A program made the translations under genes and the position numbers. The notes beneath the pieces are model-generated. The model searched no databases, was not told the DNA's origin, and saw only the letters and a program-made list of their open reading frames with translations. A stretch of DNA of 64,000 nucleotides from Hyparrhenia diplandra (Eukaryota > Streptophyta > Magnoliopsida > Poales > Poaceae): the NCBI GenBank assembly GCA_015847255.1, contig JADLZK010011551.1, positions 121,165-185,164 on the forward strand, written 5' to 3'. This document shows positions 1 to 11,598 of this stretch, in pieces; position 1 is the stretch's first letter; each line of letters opens with the position of its first letter.

Positions 1-108
1 TATATTGCAACCATTTTACGGAAAGGTTGCAATACGACTCCCCTATGATAACCAAATTCGTGGTGTTGCAATCACATGGCATGGCATTGGAGGTAAATCC
101 TTGTAGTG
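1..108. mobile_element. Right terminus of a CACTA (En/Spm-type) DNA transposon
   Basis: The sequence ends in TTGTAGTG at 101-108, whose reverse complement is the canonical CACTACAA terminus. Inside it lie several copies of a TTGCAAC/GTTGCAAT subterminal motif (around 5, 25 and 65), as expected for CACTA subterminal repeats. The rest of the element lies off the left edge, so the target-site duplication cannot be confirmed; the next three bases are AAA. Confidence 0.6.
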
Positions 109-1299
109 AAATTCGTGGGTTCTTGAAAAATCCATGGATCTAGCCTTTAGATCCGGATCCCGTGGAACTGAGCTATGTTTTGTGGATCTAGAGCCGTTGG
201 ACCTACGGTAAACATCGTCTTAAAAAAATGTGTCATATTGTCCTGAACCGGTTAGGTGGGCCGGTAGTGACACGTGATTATCGACCGTTGGAGCGGTGAA
301 GGTGGCGTAGGGGGCGGCTGTCTCTCGACGGCGGCGGCCGGCGGCAGCGCGAGCAACGGGCGAGGAGGGGGTGGTGCCGTGGTGGAGGGGACCGGGCGCG
401 CGCGGCGGCGCCGTGAGCTGTGGTGGCGCGGCGGTGGAGTGGCGCGGCGGCGGGGGTGGAGGCGGCGGCGGTTGGAGCTGGAGCGAGATAGATAGGAACT
501 ATTTTATTGCTTGCTTATCCCAAAAAGATTGCATGCCCTGCGCTTATATAGCCCAGCTAGTGGGACTTGTAACCTAAGCCATCTCCTATAAGGTTTCTTT
601 ATATGACTGGAATACCTTTTACAAGCAATATTTATTTATTTCCTAATAAGGATCTTCCTTATAGATTGGAATATCCCCTTTTACACACCAAAAAGCCTAA
701 GATAATCCTAACTTGGAGGCGAGCGAGTTGGTTGGGAGGGAGAGAGGCGGCGGCGGCGGCGGGGCGCCGGCCCCCCCTGCCAGCATCGCGCTGGCCCCCT
801 TGTGGGCCGGCCGCGGCCGGCAAGCCCTTTTAGTCCGTCCCCGGGCTGATCCAATCCCGGTTCATGACACATATAAAAGTCGTTATTGTGCCCTTAGGTG
901 AGTCTTATTGGGAGTTTGATAAGAATTTCATTTGCCTTTAGTACGGTACCACATAGTCATATGTTTTTTGACATGACACTGTACTATACGGAGACAATAA
1001 ATGAGTTTGTGGGGATAAAACTTAACAACTCGCAATAAGCTAGTCGCCGAATAAAATGTTTATCAAACTATACAATCAAATTATCCTTTGAGAGTGGTTA
1101 TTTCTTCAATTTTCATTTCATTTTACTATTTTAGTTTGACGCGACGCGCTTTGAAACTCTCCAGTCTCCACACAACCAGCCTTAGTTCGAGACCGGGAAA
1201 TATTACAAGTTGGTTCACAGATTAAATCACACACATGCATGGACGTTAAGGACCACTACCGGCGCCGTAGCATCAACACACACAAACGTAAGATCAACG
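109..1299. other. Intergenic stretch downstream of the BAHD gene, no supported gene
   Basis: Two GC-rich patches (about 275-480 and 730-840) contain short open frames made of Gly/Arg/Ala low-complexity sequence on several frames at once, which is a composition effect. AT-rich sequence separates them. The part nearest 1299 is probably the 3' untranslated region of the minus-strand BAHD gene. I see no conserved protein motif or RNA gene here. Confidence 0.5.
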
Positions 1300-2700
1300 T
1301 CAGGCCAAGAGACCATCATTGTCGCTTGAGTGTTGATCAACGAGCGAGGGGGACACCATTGTCTCAAGCTCTAACGCAAAGCGATCCATGGCCGACCGTG
1401 GCAGGACGATCGGCACGCCCACAGCATCCTCCCCATCGCCGTCCCTGACAGGAACAAGGAAGCTGACCTTCTTCACGGTCGCAACGCCTCCGTACACCGG
1501 CACGCCCCACCCCAAGTCCAAGCGATGCAGACCGAGGTGTCGGTGGTCCGACACGGCGAAGACGTCCGCCGCAGCCAGCATGGACGGCCGCCCAGGCAGC
1601 ACGAGGAGGTCGACGGTGGACCGCACGTGCTCGGCAGTGACGGCGGCCTTCTTCGCCGCCCGCACCATCTCCACCGTGTCACCCAGTGAGCTGGCCTGCA
1701 GCTCCCCGGCCGTGGTGGTCAGCACCGGCGAGGTCACCACCGCGTTCCCGTAGTACCCAGCTGGGAGCCCCAGCTCGGCCATGCCCCTGAAGCCGACGAC
1801 GAACACCAGGCGCACCTCCTCGTGCGGCGGGAGCTCGAGCGCCGCGGTGCGTGCGCGCCAGAGCGCCGCCGTGAGCACCTCGAAGGTGGTGGCAGTGCCA
1901 CGGAGGCGCGTTGGGAGGGACCCCTTGATAGCTGCCACGTCGCGTCTGGTGAAGGTGAACGCCCGCGCGACACTGTCTCCGTGCGGCGTCGGCGTCGGCG
2001 TCGGCGGCGCTATGGGTGCTGCTGGTGGCCTCGATGGGACGCGTGCTTCCAGCAGCCCCGGGACCACGGCGGAGGGGCGGCGGTCGTCGGCGCTGGTTCG
2101 TCGCCGCCGCGTGCGAGCTCGGCGACCGCGGAGAGGAAATAGCCTAGGCCATGGCCGTCGACGATGTTGTGGTTCCTGTGGAGTACCAAGACGAAGCCGC
2201 CGCACAACAGCCTGGTCACCTGGACGAACAGCAAGGCGCAGTTGAGCACGCCGCGGGAGCTGTCCACATCGCACAACAGGTGATCGATCCACGGCGGGAA
2301 CGGCGGCATCAGCGTGCCGGCGTCGGCCTCCAGCTCCCGCCATGCGCACGTCGGCGTCGGCCTCCACGAACGCCACGCCCTCGCCGGTGCAGTCGACGAC
2401 GAGCTTCCGCTCTTCCACCTCGCGCAGCCGTCCGGCGAGCGGGTAGTACGGCACCAGCGCCTCGCCGAGCGCACGGCGGATCACATCCGCCGGGTCGTCG
2501 GCGTGCACCCCGCCGGCGCCACCGCGGTGGTAGAAGAAGACGGACGGCACGTGCACGCGCAGTGTCTCATGGTTGTCGATGTCGGATAGGCGCTTCGTCT
2601 CACGGGGCGTTGGTCTCGCCGGTCCAACCAACACGAGCTCGCGCCGGTGCACCGCGAATGCAGGCGTCGTCGTCGTGATCACCGGCGTGTCTTGCGCCAT
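1300..2700 (-). CDS. BAHD-family acyltransferase (benzyl-alcohol O-benzoyltransferase-like), reading frame broken by compensating 1-base indels
   Basis: BAHD enzymes transfer an acyl group from acyl-CoA to an alcohol or amine in the cytosol. The ATG is at 2700 and the protein opens with the clade-typical pattern PARPTPRETKRLSDID. YYPLAGRLRE lies near residues 85-94. The catalytic HxxxDG motif (HNIVDG) is present but lies in the +1 frame, around 2150-2170. The frame leaves the main one near 2336-2340, where one extra G appears in the codons before ELEADAG, and returns near 2058-2062, where one base seems missing before LLEAR. The C-terminal half is intact and carries DLGWG in place of the usual DFGWG structural motif. 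The length (about 466 codons, no intron) suits the family. A long frame stays open through the shifted part only because of GC bias, so a simple translation would lack the active site. It is either a recent pseudogene or affected by sequence errors. The family is certain; the substrate is not. Confidence 0.85.
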   Translation of the reverse strand: MAQDTPVITTTTPAFAVHRRELVLVGPARPTPRETKRLSDIDNHETLRVHVPSVFFYHRGGAGGVHADDPADVIRRALGEALVPYYPLAGRLREVEERKLVVDCTGEGVAFVEADADVRMAGAGGRRRHADAAVPAVDRSPVVRCGQLPRRAQLRLAVRPGDQAVVRRLRLGTPQEPQHRRRPWPRLFPLRGRRARTRRRRTSADDRRPSAVVPGLLEARVPSRPPAAPIAPPTPTPTPHGDSVARAFTFTRRDVAAIKGSLPTRLRGTATTFEVLTAALWRARTAALELPPHEEVRLVFVVGFRGMAELGLPAGYYGNAVVTSPVLTTTAGELQASSLGDTVEMVRAAKKAAVTAEHVRSTVDLLVLPGRPSMLAAADVFAVSDHRHLGLHRLDLGWGVPVYGGVATVKKVSFLVPVRDGDGEDAVGVPIVLPRSAMDRFALELETMVSPSLVDQHSSDNDGLLA

Positions 2701-2756
2701 GGCTTTGCTTAGGAAGCGTCGATAAATGTGAGTTGCGTCGTCTGTCGTTTAAATTG

Positions 2757-2770
2757 GTTGCATATATCAA
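2757..2770 (-). promoter_or_regulatory. Possible TATA box of the BAHD gene
   Basis: On the minus strand GATATATG (2768-2761) lies about 60 bases before the ATG at 2700, a plausible distance for a plant TATA element with a short leader. This rests on position and composition only. Confidence 0.25.
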
Positions 2771-5700
2771 TCATACAGTGAGATGCATGGGAACTCTGGT
2801 TGGTGAACGGTTGCCTCCAATCAAACAGTGAGAAGAATTGGGCAAGGACCTTCAATCATACACCACTGTCGCAGCGCCGTTCAAGCCGGACCTATGTAAG
2901 TGTGTTTTGTGCGTGGCGGCCAAATATGTTGGCTAAAGCGCACAACATGTAAGACTCTAATTCCCCTTAATGCAATACGTGCAAGTACACGCTTTTTAAA
3001 AAAAATGACCCGATGAGAAAAGTGCTGAGCTAGTTATATATATGTTAGCACGTCATATATCAGGTAGACATCGTTGACCAATCATTAAAAAAAACATGAT
3101 TTGTTCACACCATCATTTTTTTTATCATTATGTGCCTGATTTCTACGTGGAGAATTCAGTTTGGATAATCATTCCATGTCTGATTATAAAATCTAGAATA
3201 TTTTATCTTCAGGTTCATGGCCTTCCTTTGGCTGATTATTACCGTTTTTTTGTGCTTCCTTTGATACATGCTCAAAGACATACGTACCACATAACCTAGG
3301 CCCTCACCATGCTCAAAGCGACCTGAGAACCTGATCCGAAGAACAGTAATTAAGGGCTTTTAAATCAGGATATGTGTATATTCCAAGGTGCATTGTGTGA
3401 ATTTGTGCCAAAGAACTACAGAGTGGTTTAGTGTAGATGTAAGTTCAATGATAGAAGAAAATAAAGTTAGCAGGAGATGTCCTCCAATTTCTGCAAGTCA
3501 CTGATTAATGTATTGTTTTTAGACAGTTTATTGAGACCAGGATGGCGTGGTTTAATAGTTTGGAGCATTCTATACTTGGACTAAAATTATGTGTACTGCT
3601 CCCGCTAAATTTGGTGAGCATTCTATATTTGGACTAAAATTATGCCAGCCAATGAACATGGCCATATCTGCTCATATCTGCTGATAGTGAAATTTCACCT
3701 CCATATCATCTTGGGCTGCACCACAGCCAACACCTTAATTTTGGAATGCGGTTGGGATCTCCACACTGACAGATTCAGAAACTCATGGATATTTAGCACC
3801 CAAGTCTCGTCACTTTGGGACCTTCATTTTGTTGCGCTGCTTCTTTATGGTTGCGTCCTTGTCCTGTAGAGGTCGGTTTGATTAATTCTTGGGTAGCACA
3901 CCAGCCCAGCACAGCCCATCCTCAGCTCACCTTTGTTCGTAGGCCCATGGTGGACTGTCGTCGTATTCATTTCTCTTCCAAATTGGCCCATGCATGCATG
4001 TTACTTTGTCATGTTCCTCTATTGCCCGCAGCTGGATAGGATCCAGTGGGCTGCACCAGTATGGAATATGTCCAGCCCAACAAGATATATCACCAGGCAA
4101 ATATCACTAGAGTTATCACATGGGTGATATTTGTTTTTGTTTTTAAGTTTTTCACGCTCTTTTTGCGTTCTCCAATGCTTAGCAACATGAGCTTTTTGGT
4201 CCGTGCTTCATGACCGACTACGGGTCCTCTCGACCGTTTTCTTGGGTGCCTAGGGTTATTATGTTAATATATAAGCCAGTTTATTTTGGTTATTTTAATA
4301 ATATTGTGTGAGAGAAAATAAGTTGAAACAAGACACATTGAAACAATTAAGGAGCTTTCATGTGCCTATGGTTTGACTGGTTTTGCTCTAGGAATGTAAA
4401 TCCAAATTACTTTGGGCTTTTGGATCGATAGAAAACTTATTTAAATGTCATTTAGTTCACATAATTTAAATGAGGAAACAAATGAACTAAATTCTATTTT
4501 ATCGTAATTTGTTAGTAAATATTAGAAGGGGTTTCTCTCATTTCATCTTGTATCTCTAATACATATTTTCAATCTTTGTTCAAGGGGCTGTGCATTTCGA
4601 TCTGTGGTAGGAAGGATCAAGGCCCAATCCAAAGCCAGTGCATGCACCCTTTGTCCCTAAATAAATCAATTTTTAGAATCTATTTCAGTCAAATTTTTTA
4701 ATTTAACTAACTTAATACAAAAGAGTAATAATAGTTATGATGTAAAATGAGCTCCTTATGAAAGTACTTTTCGATAACAAATCTAAGAATACTAATTTAA
4801 TAGCATAAGTCTTAACGGTTTTTCTAGAAATCCAGCCAAAGTTCAAAAGACAATTGGACAAACAAGAGCGCACCAACCGACCAGGTTTGATTTCTTTGAG
4901 CTTCTTCATCAACAAACGATTCAACGTCCTCAGATTCTCAGCATCTCACGCTATAGACATGTTTATATATGGAAGCGTGTCCAAAACAGTTTTTTTTATA
5001 TATATACAGTTAGTTTTAAATTAACTAGTGATGAAGCAACTTCAAGCTGCTTGCATATGCTTATTACTATTTAATACTACTAATATATTGTTAGCTCGTG
5101 TCGGTGAGTACGGCCACGCTTATAATAAAGAACACTCTAACAGAGCACGTGTTTTAGTTTGGAAATCTCCTGCTTATTGTTAACTGCTGGCAGACAGCCA
5201 TGTAACTTGTACCTACTTCCTTCATTTCAATCAAAATAGAGGACACTAGCTGTTCGCAACTGTTTGATTGTAACAATGAATCATGATCACATCATCAAAA
5301 TATATATACTTCCAGATATGAACTTGATACTAGTTTGTATTTGTACCATGAAATAAATGAGAGAGAAATTAATTGTTGAGGTCATTGTAAATAATCATAT
5401 ATATTATAATAATGATTAAATAAAAAGTTCAAATGAGAAACGTACACGTCCACATGGTGCACCCCGAGATAAACAAAAGAATTTAGTAATGCTAACTGCG
5501 AGCTAACTTAGAAGTCACCCAACAAAGCCCCTCAGATCATTGTACAATTTGTTGACTTCAGCCAGCTCTTTGCGCTTCACTCAACACTTGATCTTGACAT
5601 CATGCCTTGTGCTACTATTACAAGAGGGAGAGAATATTTCCAGTGTGTGTAGTGGAGGTAGCTAGAAACTATTTACAACAACAAATTAAAACATGTATGC

Positions 5701-6644
5701 ATAGAATAAACACAATATCTATTTGATTATTCAATATTAAATTATCAGATCCCTCTTCGTACCATGCAGCCGACTAATAAATCACGAGAAATAATATTGT
5801 CATGAAATTAGACACATATAATTTCCTCTAAAGCCATGTAGAAAGTTTTGTTAGGGAAACGGGAGTGGTAAAGCACCCCTACTGTGTTTTTATTAAAACT
5901 TTAAAACTCTAAAAGGTCGGGGTACAATGATTATGAAACATAAAAGATTGCAAAAAGAGGCATGTAGAAAGTACTCGGACCATGTGGTGACTTCTTTATT
6001 TTTAGAATAGCCAACTATAATTTTTTTGGATGCATATTTATTTTTTCTCGAATTGGATGCATGTTTTTATGAATATATTATATATTAGTTTGGCAGTCGC
6101 TTATGTCACTTATATAAAGAAAACGCACACACAATTATTTTGACATGAAAATTAAATTGCATAATAACTTTAATTTAACTGAAAGGTTGCTTGGTTGGAA
6201 TTACCGCACACAATGCTAAGTTAGATCTATCTATATATGGAATTACAATCGCATTTTGGGATGTCAACACGATTTCAATTCAGGACATAATTTAGTAGAA
6301 ACAGTGTTGTGGAGTTCGTCCATTTCTATATACAAATATCACGTATTACGATATGCATTAGAGAGACATAATCATAGCACATTAGCACTATCTGCAAAAA
6401 GGAAGGAACAAAAGGCACGTGTACTTGAGAAATTCAGAAAACGGGCTACCTGCTCTAGTGACTAGAACATGCAATATTTGTTAGCTACAGTAATTAACTA
6501 GCTACTATTATGCATGCATGTAAGCATGTATGAAGTTGTGATAAATTTTTTTTGTATGGTCAAAAAACAAAAACATGATCAAGCAACCATTCTCAGGCAA
6601 TGAAGGAACTCATTTTCCCAATGTCGTCGTTCAACACACATGCA
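2771..6644. other. AT-rich intergenic region between BAHD and RAV genes
   Basis: No open frame with recognisable protein motifs is present. A short direct duplication occurs at about 3563-3593 and 3617-3647 (GAGCATTCTATACTTGG and neighbours, offset about 54 bases). The sequence near 5218 (TACTTCCTTCATTTC) recalls a Stowaway-type end, but I did not find a matching partner. Nothing else can be supported. Confidence 0.5.
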
Positions 6645-7620
6645 TCATGAAGCTCCAATCGCAGCGGCGGCGATGTTGGCGCCGAAGAGCCTCACGACGT
6701 GCTCACCGGCGCCGTGAGGACAATCGTCATCGCCATCGTTGCCGTCGCTGCAGCCGTCGTCTCTCCTCTTCCGCTTCCTGCACTCGATGAACATCCGCCG
6801 CCGCCGCTTCACATCTGTAGTCTCCCTGTCGGCGTCGGTGATCGCCTGCGAGAACGCGACGGTGTCACCGGCGACAAGGCCTTTCTCCCTGACGAAGCGG
6901 CTCCAGCCCCGGGTGAGCACGTAGCTCTGGCTGCTGCTCCAGTACGAGTACCTGAACCGCCACACCTTCCCGCCGACGCCAACGTCCTCGAAGACGAGCA
7001 GCACGGGCGGCGCCGCGTCGGCGGCGCCGCCGACCTGCTCCTCGAGCGGGAGCTCTGGAAAGTGTTTCTCGGCGTGGAGCTTGGGCACCACGAGCCGGTT
7101 GAGCCGGCCGACGTCGCTGGGCGTCACCACCTTCTCGAACAGTGCCACCCGGGGAGCACCTCCAGACCTGCTGCCGGGAGCGGTCACCGCCAGAGCGCAG
7201 CGCGTGCCGGAGCTCGTCGTCGTAGGTGTGCTTCCGCAGCATGTCGACGACCTCGGCCTTGGGCCGCGCGGCGCGGAACGCCATCTCGGCCGCGTTGACC
7301 GGGCCCGGGAAGTTGGCGTTGGCGGCGCCGCCGCCACGGCCGCGGAAGCGGAGCGCGGCCACGTCGTAGGCGCGCGCGGCGCTCGCCTCGTCCGCGAACG
7401 TGCCGAGCCACACGCGCGCGTGCCGCTCGTAGATCTGCGCACCCCACCGCCCGTTGGGCTGCGGCACCACGCCCTTGTACCGCGACGACGGCGGCGCACG
7501 GGCCTGCGGTGACAGCGACGCGGCCGTGGCCTGCCGATCGTCGCCGGTGGCCTCAGGCCGACGACGACGACCCTGCTGCTCTGCAGCCGACGCCGACATG
7601 ACGACGGCGAGCTCTGGCAT
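6645..7620 (-). CDS. RAV-type transcription factor (AP2/ERF domain plus B3 domain), 1-base frameshift between the domains
   Basis: RAV proteins (TEMPRANILLO-like) bind bipartite DNA sites and usually repress, for example in flowering control. The ATG at 7620 gives a start MPELAVVMSASAAEQ. Upstream codons in frame are open but contain no better ATG. The AP2 domain (SSRYKGVVPQPNGRWGAQ onward, about residues 46-106) lies at 7485-7303, followed by KAEVVDMLRKHTYDDEL. The B3 domain (VTPSDVGRLNRLVVPKLHAE to GDTVAFS) lies in a second frame from 7148 down to about 6850. Near the C terminus is RLFGANI (6672-6692), matching the RLFGV-type repression motif. The two frames meet between about 7146 and 7165. 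The interval is 976 bases, one more than a multiple of three, so a single inserted base explains the break and the corrected protein would be 324 residues. It is intronless, as usual for the family. A Lys/Arg-rich stretch follows the B3 domain. Confidence 0.88.
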
Positions 7621-7990
7621 GCCACTGGGGACGACGCACGCGCGCGGAAACCACTGGGACTGAGGAGATGCTTTCTTGCTTGTGATCGATGACCTAGCGT
7701 AGTGGCTTGCATCGGTGCTCTCGGCGTCGGCGGCAATGTCAACATGACCGTACTTGCACACACTAGAGTTGCGCGTTTCACGTGCTGTATTTGCACACTA
7801 GGAGTTTACTAATACACAAGTGTTCTAGAAGTTTGTCTACACGTTCTCCGAGGTCCATTCTCCGGCCAAAATATGATATCAGCAACCCTTATAGAATATA
7901 TGCTTTCCCATTAATTAAGTTGTTCTGGATTTAGTTAGTTCTCCAAATGTGTTGAAATTTTGAAATTGTGGTCAAATTTTGGATCTTTGA
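7621..7990 (-). promoter_or_regulatory. Upstream region of the RAV gene
   Basis: This contains the 5' leader and presumed proximal promoter of the RAV gene, ending at the tandem duplication that follows. The frame of the AP2 domain is open up to about 7761 but without an ATG beyond 7620. I could not identify a convincing TATA box. Confidence 0.3.
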
Positions 7991-8768
7991 GGATTACAAC
8001 CAATACCTAGAGGTGACATTTGATTGTCATGCAAGCTGTAAGTATGCAAACTGGAGTTACTTCAAACCACAAACTTCACACGAGACATTTCTGAATTTGA
8101 TCAGTCCATTAATCGGAGCACAACACTGTTGCAGCACAGAATGTCATCGTTTGTCATACATATATAGCTTAGGGACATGCTTGGTTCAGACTAAAGAGTT
8201 GCAACATACAAGGTAATAATAGTCCTAAGCAAAATGCACCAGGTTAACTGCACTTCCAGCTTACTCCAAAATAGAACAATGCTGTAAAGGTAATAATAGT
8301 TATATGAGTTAGGACCTCCATTCATTCAGCATGAAACAATGGCTTTGAAGTCAGCAGCTTCTCTTGCGAGCTCTGTAATCTTAGGATTACAACCAATGCC
8401 TAGAGGTGACATTTGTTTGTGACTGCAGTTGGATGGAGTATAGCACAATTATCATGCAAACTGGAGTTACTTCAAACCACATAAACTTCACACCAGACAT
8501 TTTCTGAATTTAACTAGTCCATTAATCGGAGCACAACACGGTTGCAGCACAGCATGCCATCGTTTGTCATACATATAGCGTTAGGGACATGCTTGGTTCA
8601 GAGTTGCAACATACAAGGTAATAATAAGTCCTAAGCAAAATGCACCAGGTTAACTGCACTTCCAGCTTACTCCAAAATAGAACAACTATTAGTTATAGGA
8701 GTTAGAACCTCCATTCATTCAGCATGAAACAATGGCGTTGAAGTCAGCGGCTTCTCTTGCGAGCTCTG
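7991..8768. repeat. Tandem duplication (about 388 + 385 bp) covering the 3' flank and last codons of the FDM gene
   Basis: 7991-8378 and 8384-8768 are two diverged direct copies, both starting GGATTACAACCAAT and ending CTTGCGAGCTCTGTAA. The right copy contains the real stop codon and last codons of the XS/XH gene (stop at 8744-8746). The left copy carries a relic of the same codons at about 8351-8378 but no exon beyond it. Differences include a 30-base insertion in the right copy near 8420-8450. Confidence 0.85.
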
Positions 8769-11596
8769 TAAAGGTTCAGAGCATGCCGAGCTCCTTCCAC
8801 CATATTTGCTTTCCGACCCTTGTCATGGTTCCACAGCTCAGGGAACGGACCTTTCCTGCCGCCAGTGCCGTCCTTCAGCTCCATAAGCGCCTTTGTTACC
8901 GCAGCATAGGGTCCTTCACCCAGCTCCTTTAGTTCTTGAAGCTTCCTGTCACCCTCATCGAGTGCTTCCTACACAGGCATGTGCAGCACCAATGTTCTGT
9001 TATAAACAATTCTTACCAATAGATACATGTTCAACACAAGGCAAAAGATTCCATCATCTTACCGATGCTTTTCCATCAATAATAACCTTGAAAGGCTGCC
9101 ATTCTGGATTTTCAATTTCGTTCTGCCACTTTGAACAAAGTCTAGCACTTTCAGCTTTCGCGTCTGCTGTTGGAAATTTCCGCTTGCACAGGCTTAGAAA
9201 CACACGGGGGTCAAGCTCACCAACTTTCTTGACGCCGATCTGTGTCAGGCAGCTTGTGGTTCCAGTCAAACCCTGCAGAGACTGCAATTGGACAAAAACA
9301 TGAGTTCTCATAAACAAAAACACTCGCTGAAACTGAGTGGTACACTGGTATGGCATAAAAATTATCATACATTTATCATCGTTCCTCGAGCTTCTCGCAA
9401 CTCATCACTGATCTTGCTTTCCTTACTGATTAGAACTTGGTTGAGGCTTTCTGCATCTTTCAGTTCATCAATCTTCTCAGTGAGCTCCTCCTTTAGTTTA
9501 TCTATTTTCTCTCTGGATTCTGGATCTTCATCACCTGGCTTGAGCTCCATCACTTGCAGTTTCCCAGTCAAGTGCTTTACTTCCAATTCAAGATTCTGCT
9601 TCTTCTCCAACTGTGTGTTTAACCTCAAAAAGTTGTCTAGAATAGTTTTTGTTTCTCTCTGCAGTTTCCACAGTAAAAATCGTTCAAGACGAATGTCATT
9701 CAAAAAAGAAAAACAAACACATGCAAGCATATCAAGGGAACATGGGCTTAACCCTTTGTTTATCCACAAGCTTTTGGACATTTTCATCAGCTTTCTCCTG
9801 CTCCAATGCAGCCAACCTAAGATGACTGGTCCTCATGGCATTCTGTACAGCAGAAGTCAAAACTACGTTATACAAAGTAGTACAAATATTTCTGCATTTT
9901 TGTTGGTTGTCCGGCATGATATTAAATATTTTGGCATATAAGTGGCCTAATTTTCAATCAGCCTTATTCTGCTATTATTTTGCCAATCAAGAACAAGAGC
10001 ATGATTATGTAATTCATTCTATATAATAACACAAAACAGTATGGGGACTATTTTCACTAAGACCCAAATTCTTAAAATTTGCAAGATATTTTAACCAAAT
10101 AATAAAACGGACGTACAGAAATAAACCTCTTGTAAATTCACCCTAATAAAACTGTTCAACCATCTGGCGAGTGGCAACTAATCACCAAGTTTTTTTTTTC
10201 ACGGGGCAAAATCACCAAGTAACAAAAAGATTTTAAAGAAAGAACACAATAAGAATTATTTATCATTCTCAACATCTGCAGAAGACATACATGACCAGAG
10301 GATTCTAATTCATGTAAGGAGCAGAAAGCTACACTGTATATACTAATCTCCAAGCTATTATAATTCTTGTAGATAAAACATTTTGCCTCAGATCAAAGAA
10401 ATTGCCCACCCTTTAGCTTCTCCTGCTCAAGATTCTGTTTGTCTTGTTCCGACTCCTCGATTTGTTTGTTTCTTGCATCAAGCTCATCCACCATGTCCTG
10501 GATATTGGACCGTAGCTTCCGGTTCTCCTCAACAATTGTTTGTGTATTTTGTTCACTAAGCTGTCTCATCTTCAGGATTCCTAGCAAAAGTGGAAAAACT
10601 GTTTAGTATAGTCATAGATAGCGCAACATGATTGAAAATGGATAGTAACTACTGCATGTATTTAGTCACTCCTAAATGTATCATGCATAGACAACCAGAA
10701 TATTGCCATGTACCTTGATTGTATGACTGGAGTTGTTGCTCCTTCTTCTCCATCATCATCTTAAGTGCAGCAGAACGCTTGTTATACTCAGACTCAACTT
10801 GCTCTAAGTGAATATCCTTTTCTTTAAGTGTACAGGCCAAAATGGACACAAGTTTATCGGTTTGTTTTGTCCCTTCACTCCCAATATCTTTCAATGTCTT
10901 CAGGTCACCATTTTTCCTCAGTAGTTTACCTATTGCCCCTGGAGAATTGTAATCATCAGCCCTAGCCATCCACCCAACAGGCTCTGTACCTTCACACTTC
11001 ATCTCCTTCCAGCAATTTTTACTGTACCCTTTGATCGCAAAGTGATTCTCAAAGGCCCGTGCATTCCTAAAACCACTCCAGTCGCCTGTTATGCTCCAGT
11101 GACTCCCAAACTCAATAACAGCATCACGCGTGGGACGACCTTTGCTATACACAGGATGCACCTTAACTGGATGGAAAGATGAGTAATGCTCCTTCAGCCG
11201 GTTCGCACTTTTACCAAAGAATTCGTTTGGCATATTGACTAGGATAGCCATCCAGGGCCAGACAAATTGCTCATCTTGGGTATGCTCAGGATCCTGCACA
11301 TCCGTAAGCATTGGCTGCAAAAGTGCGCCAGATGGCTCAACAGGCTTACCCTTCAAATGCCTTGCAAGAGCACGGTGGTCCGCCTTCTCTTTGGCTTGCT
11401 GATCATGTGCAGCTCCAACACCAGAGGCATGCTGCAGCAGATCATCTAGACTGTGATCCTTCTCTTCATCTGAACAAAAGGGGCATCGGTACAAGCCTTC
11501 ATCAGTCATCACTTTCAAATCTCCTGATTTCAGAAGCTCAAAAGTGCCGGATCCATAAGCTTCGACCTCAGGATCTCCATCCGATGTGTAGTCCAT
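8744..11596 (-). CDS. FACTOR OF DNA METHYLATION / IDN2-like protein (zf-XS, XS, coiled coil, XH)
   Basis: This family binds double-stranded RNA with 5' overhangs and supports RNA-directed DNA methylation in the nucleus. Six coding exons fit: 11596-10714, 10580-10411, 9842-9753, 9658-9371, 9281-9063 and 8968-8744, giving about 624 residues, a normal length. In order: the zf-XS zinc finger (YRCPFCSDEEKDHSL, with the downstream His), the XS domain (FVWPWMAILVNMPNEF; GRPTRDAVIEFGSHW), a long coiled coil, and the XH domain (IGVKKVGELDPRVF, KWQNEIENPEWQPF). The C terminus is NLYRARKRSR followed by TGA. The ATG at 11596 lies three bases inside the exon after a leader intron. Junctions are GT-AG, except that exon 2 ends AAG then GGTGGG. 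The only GT would leave one extra G and a frameshift before NAMRTSH, so one G at 10409-10411 looks superfluous. Residue similarity makes the family certain; membership of a particular FDM subgroup is not settled. Confidence 0.92.
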
Positions 11597-11598
11597 TG

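Noticed and set aside
1781..2678. Plus-strand frames of 106-175 codons over the BAHD gene
   Set aside because: Antisense shadows of a GC-rich exon.
9288..9941. 217-codon plus-strand frame
   Set aside because: Antisense to FDM coiled-coil exons and introns.
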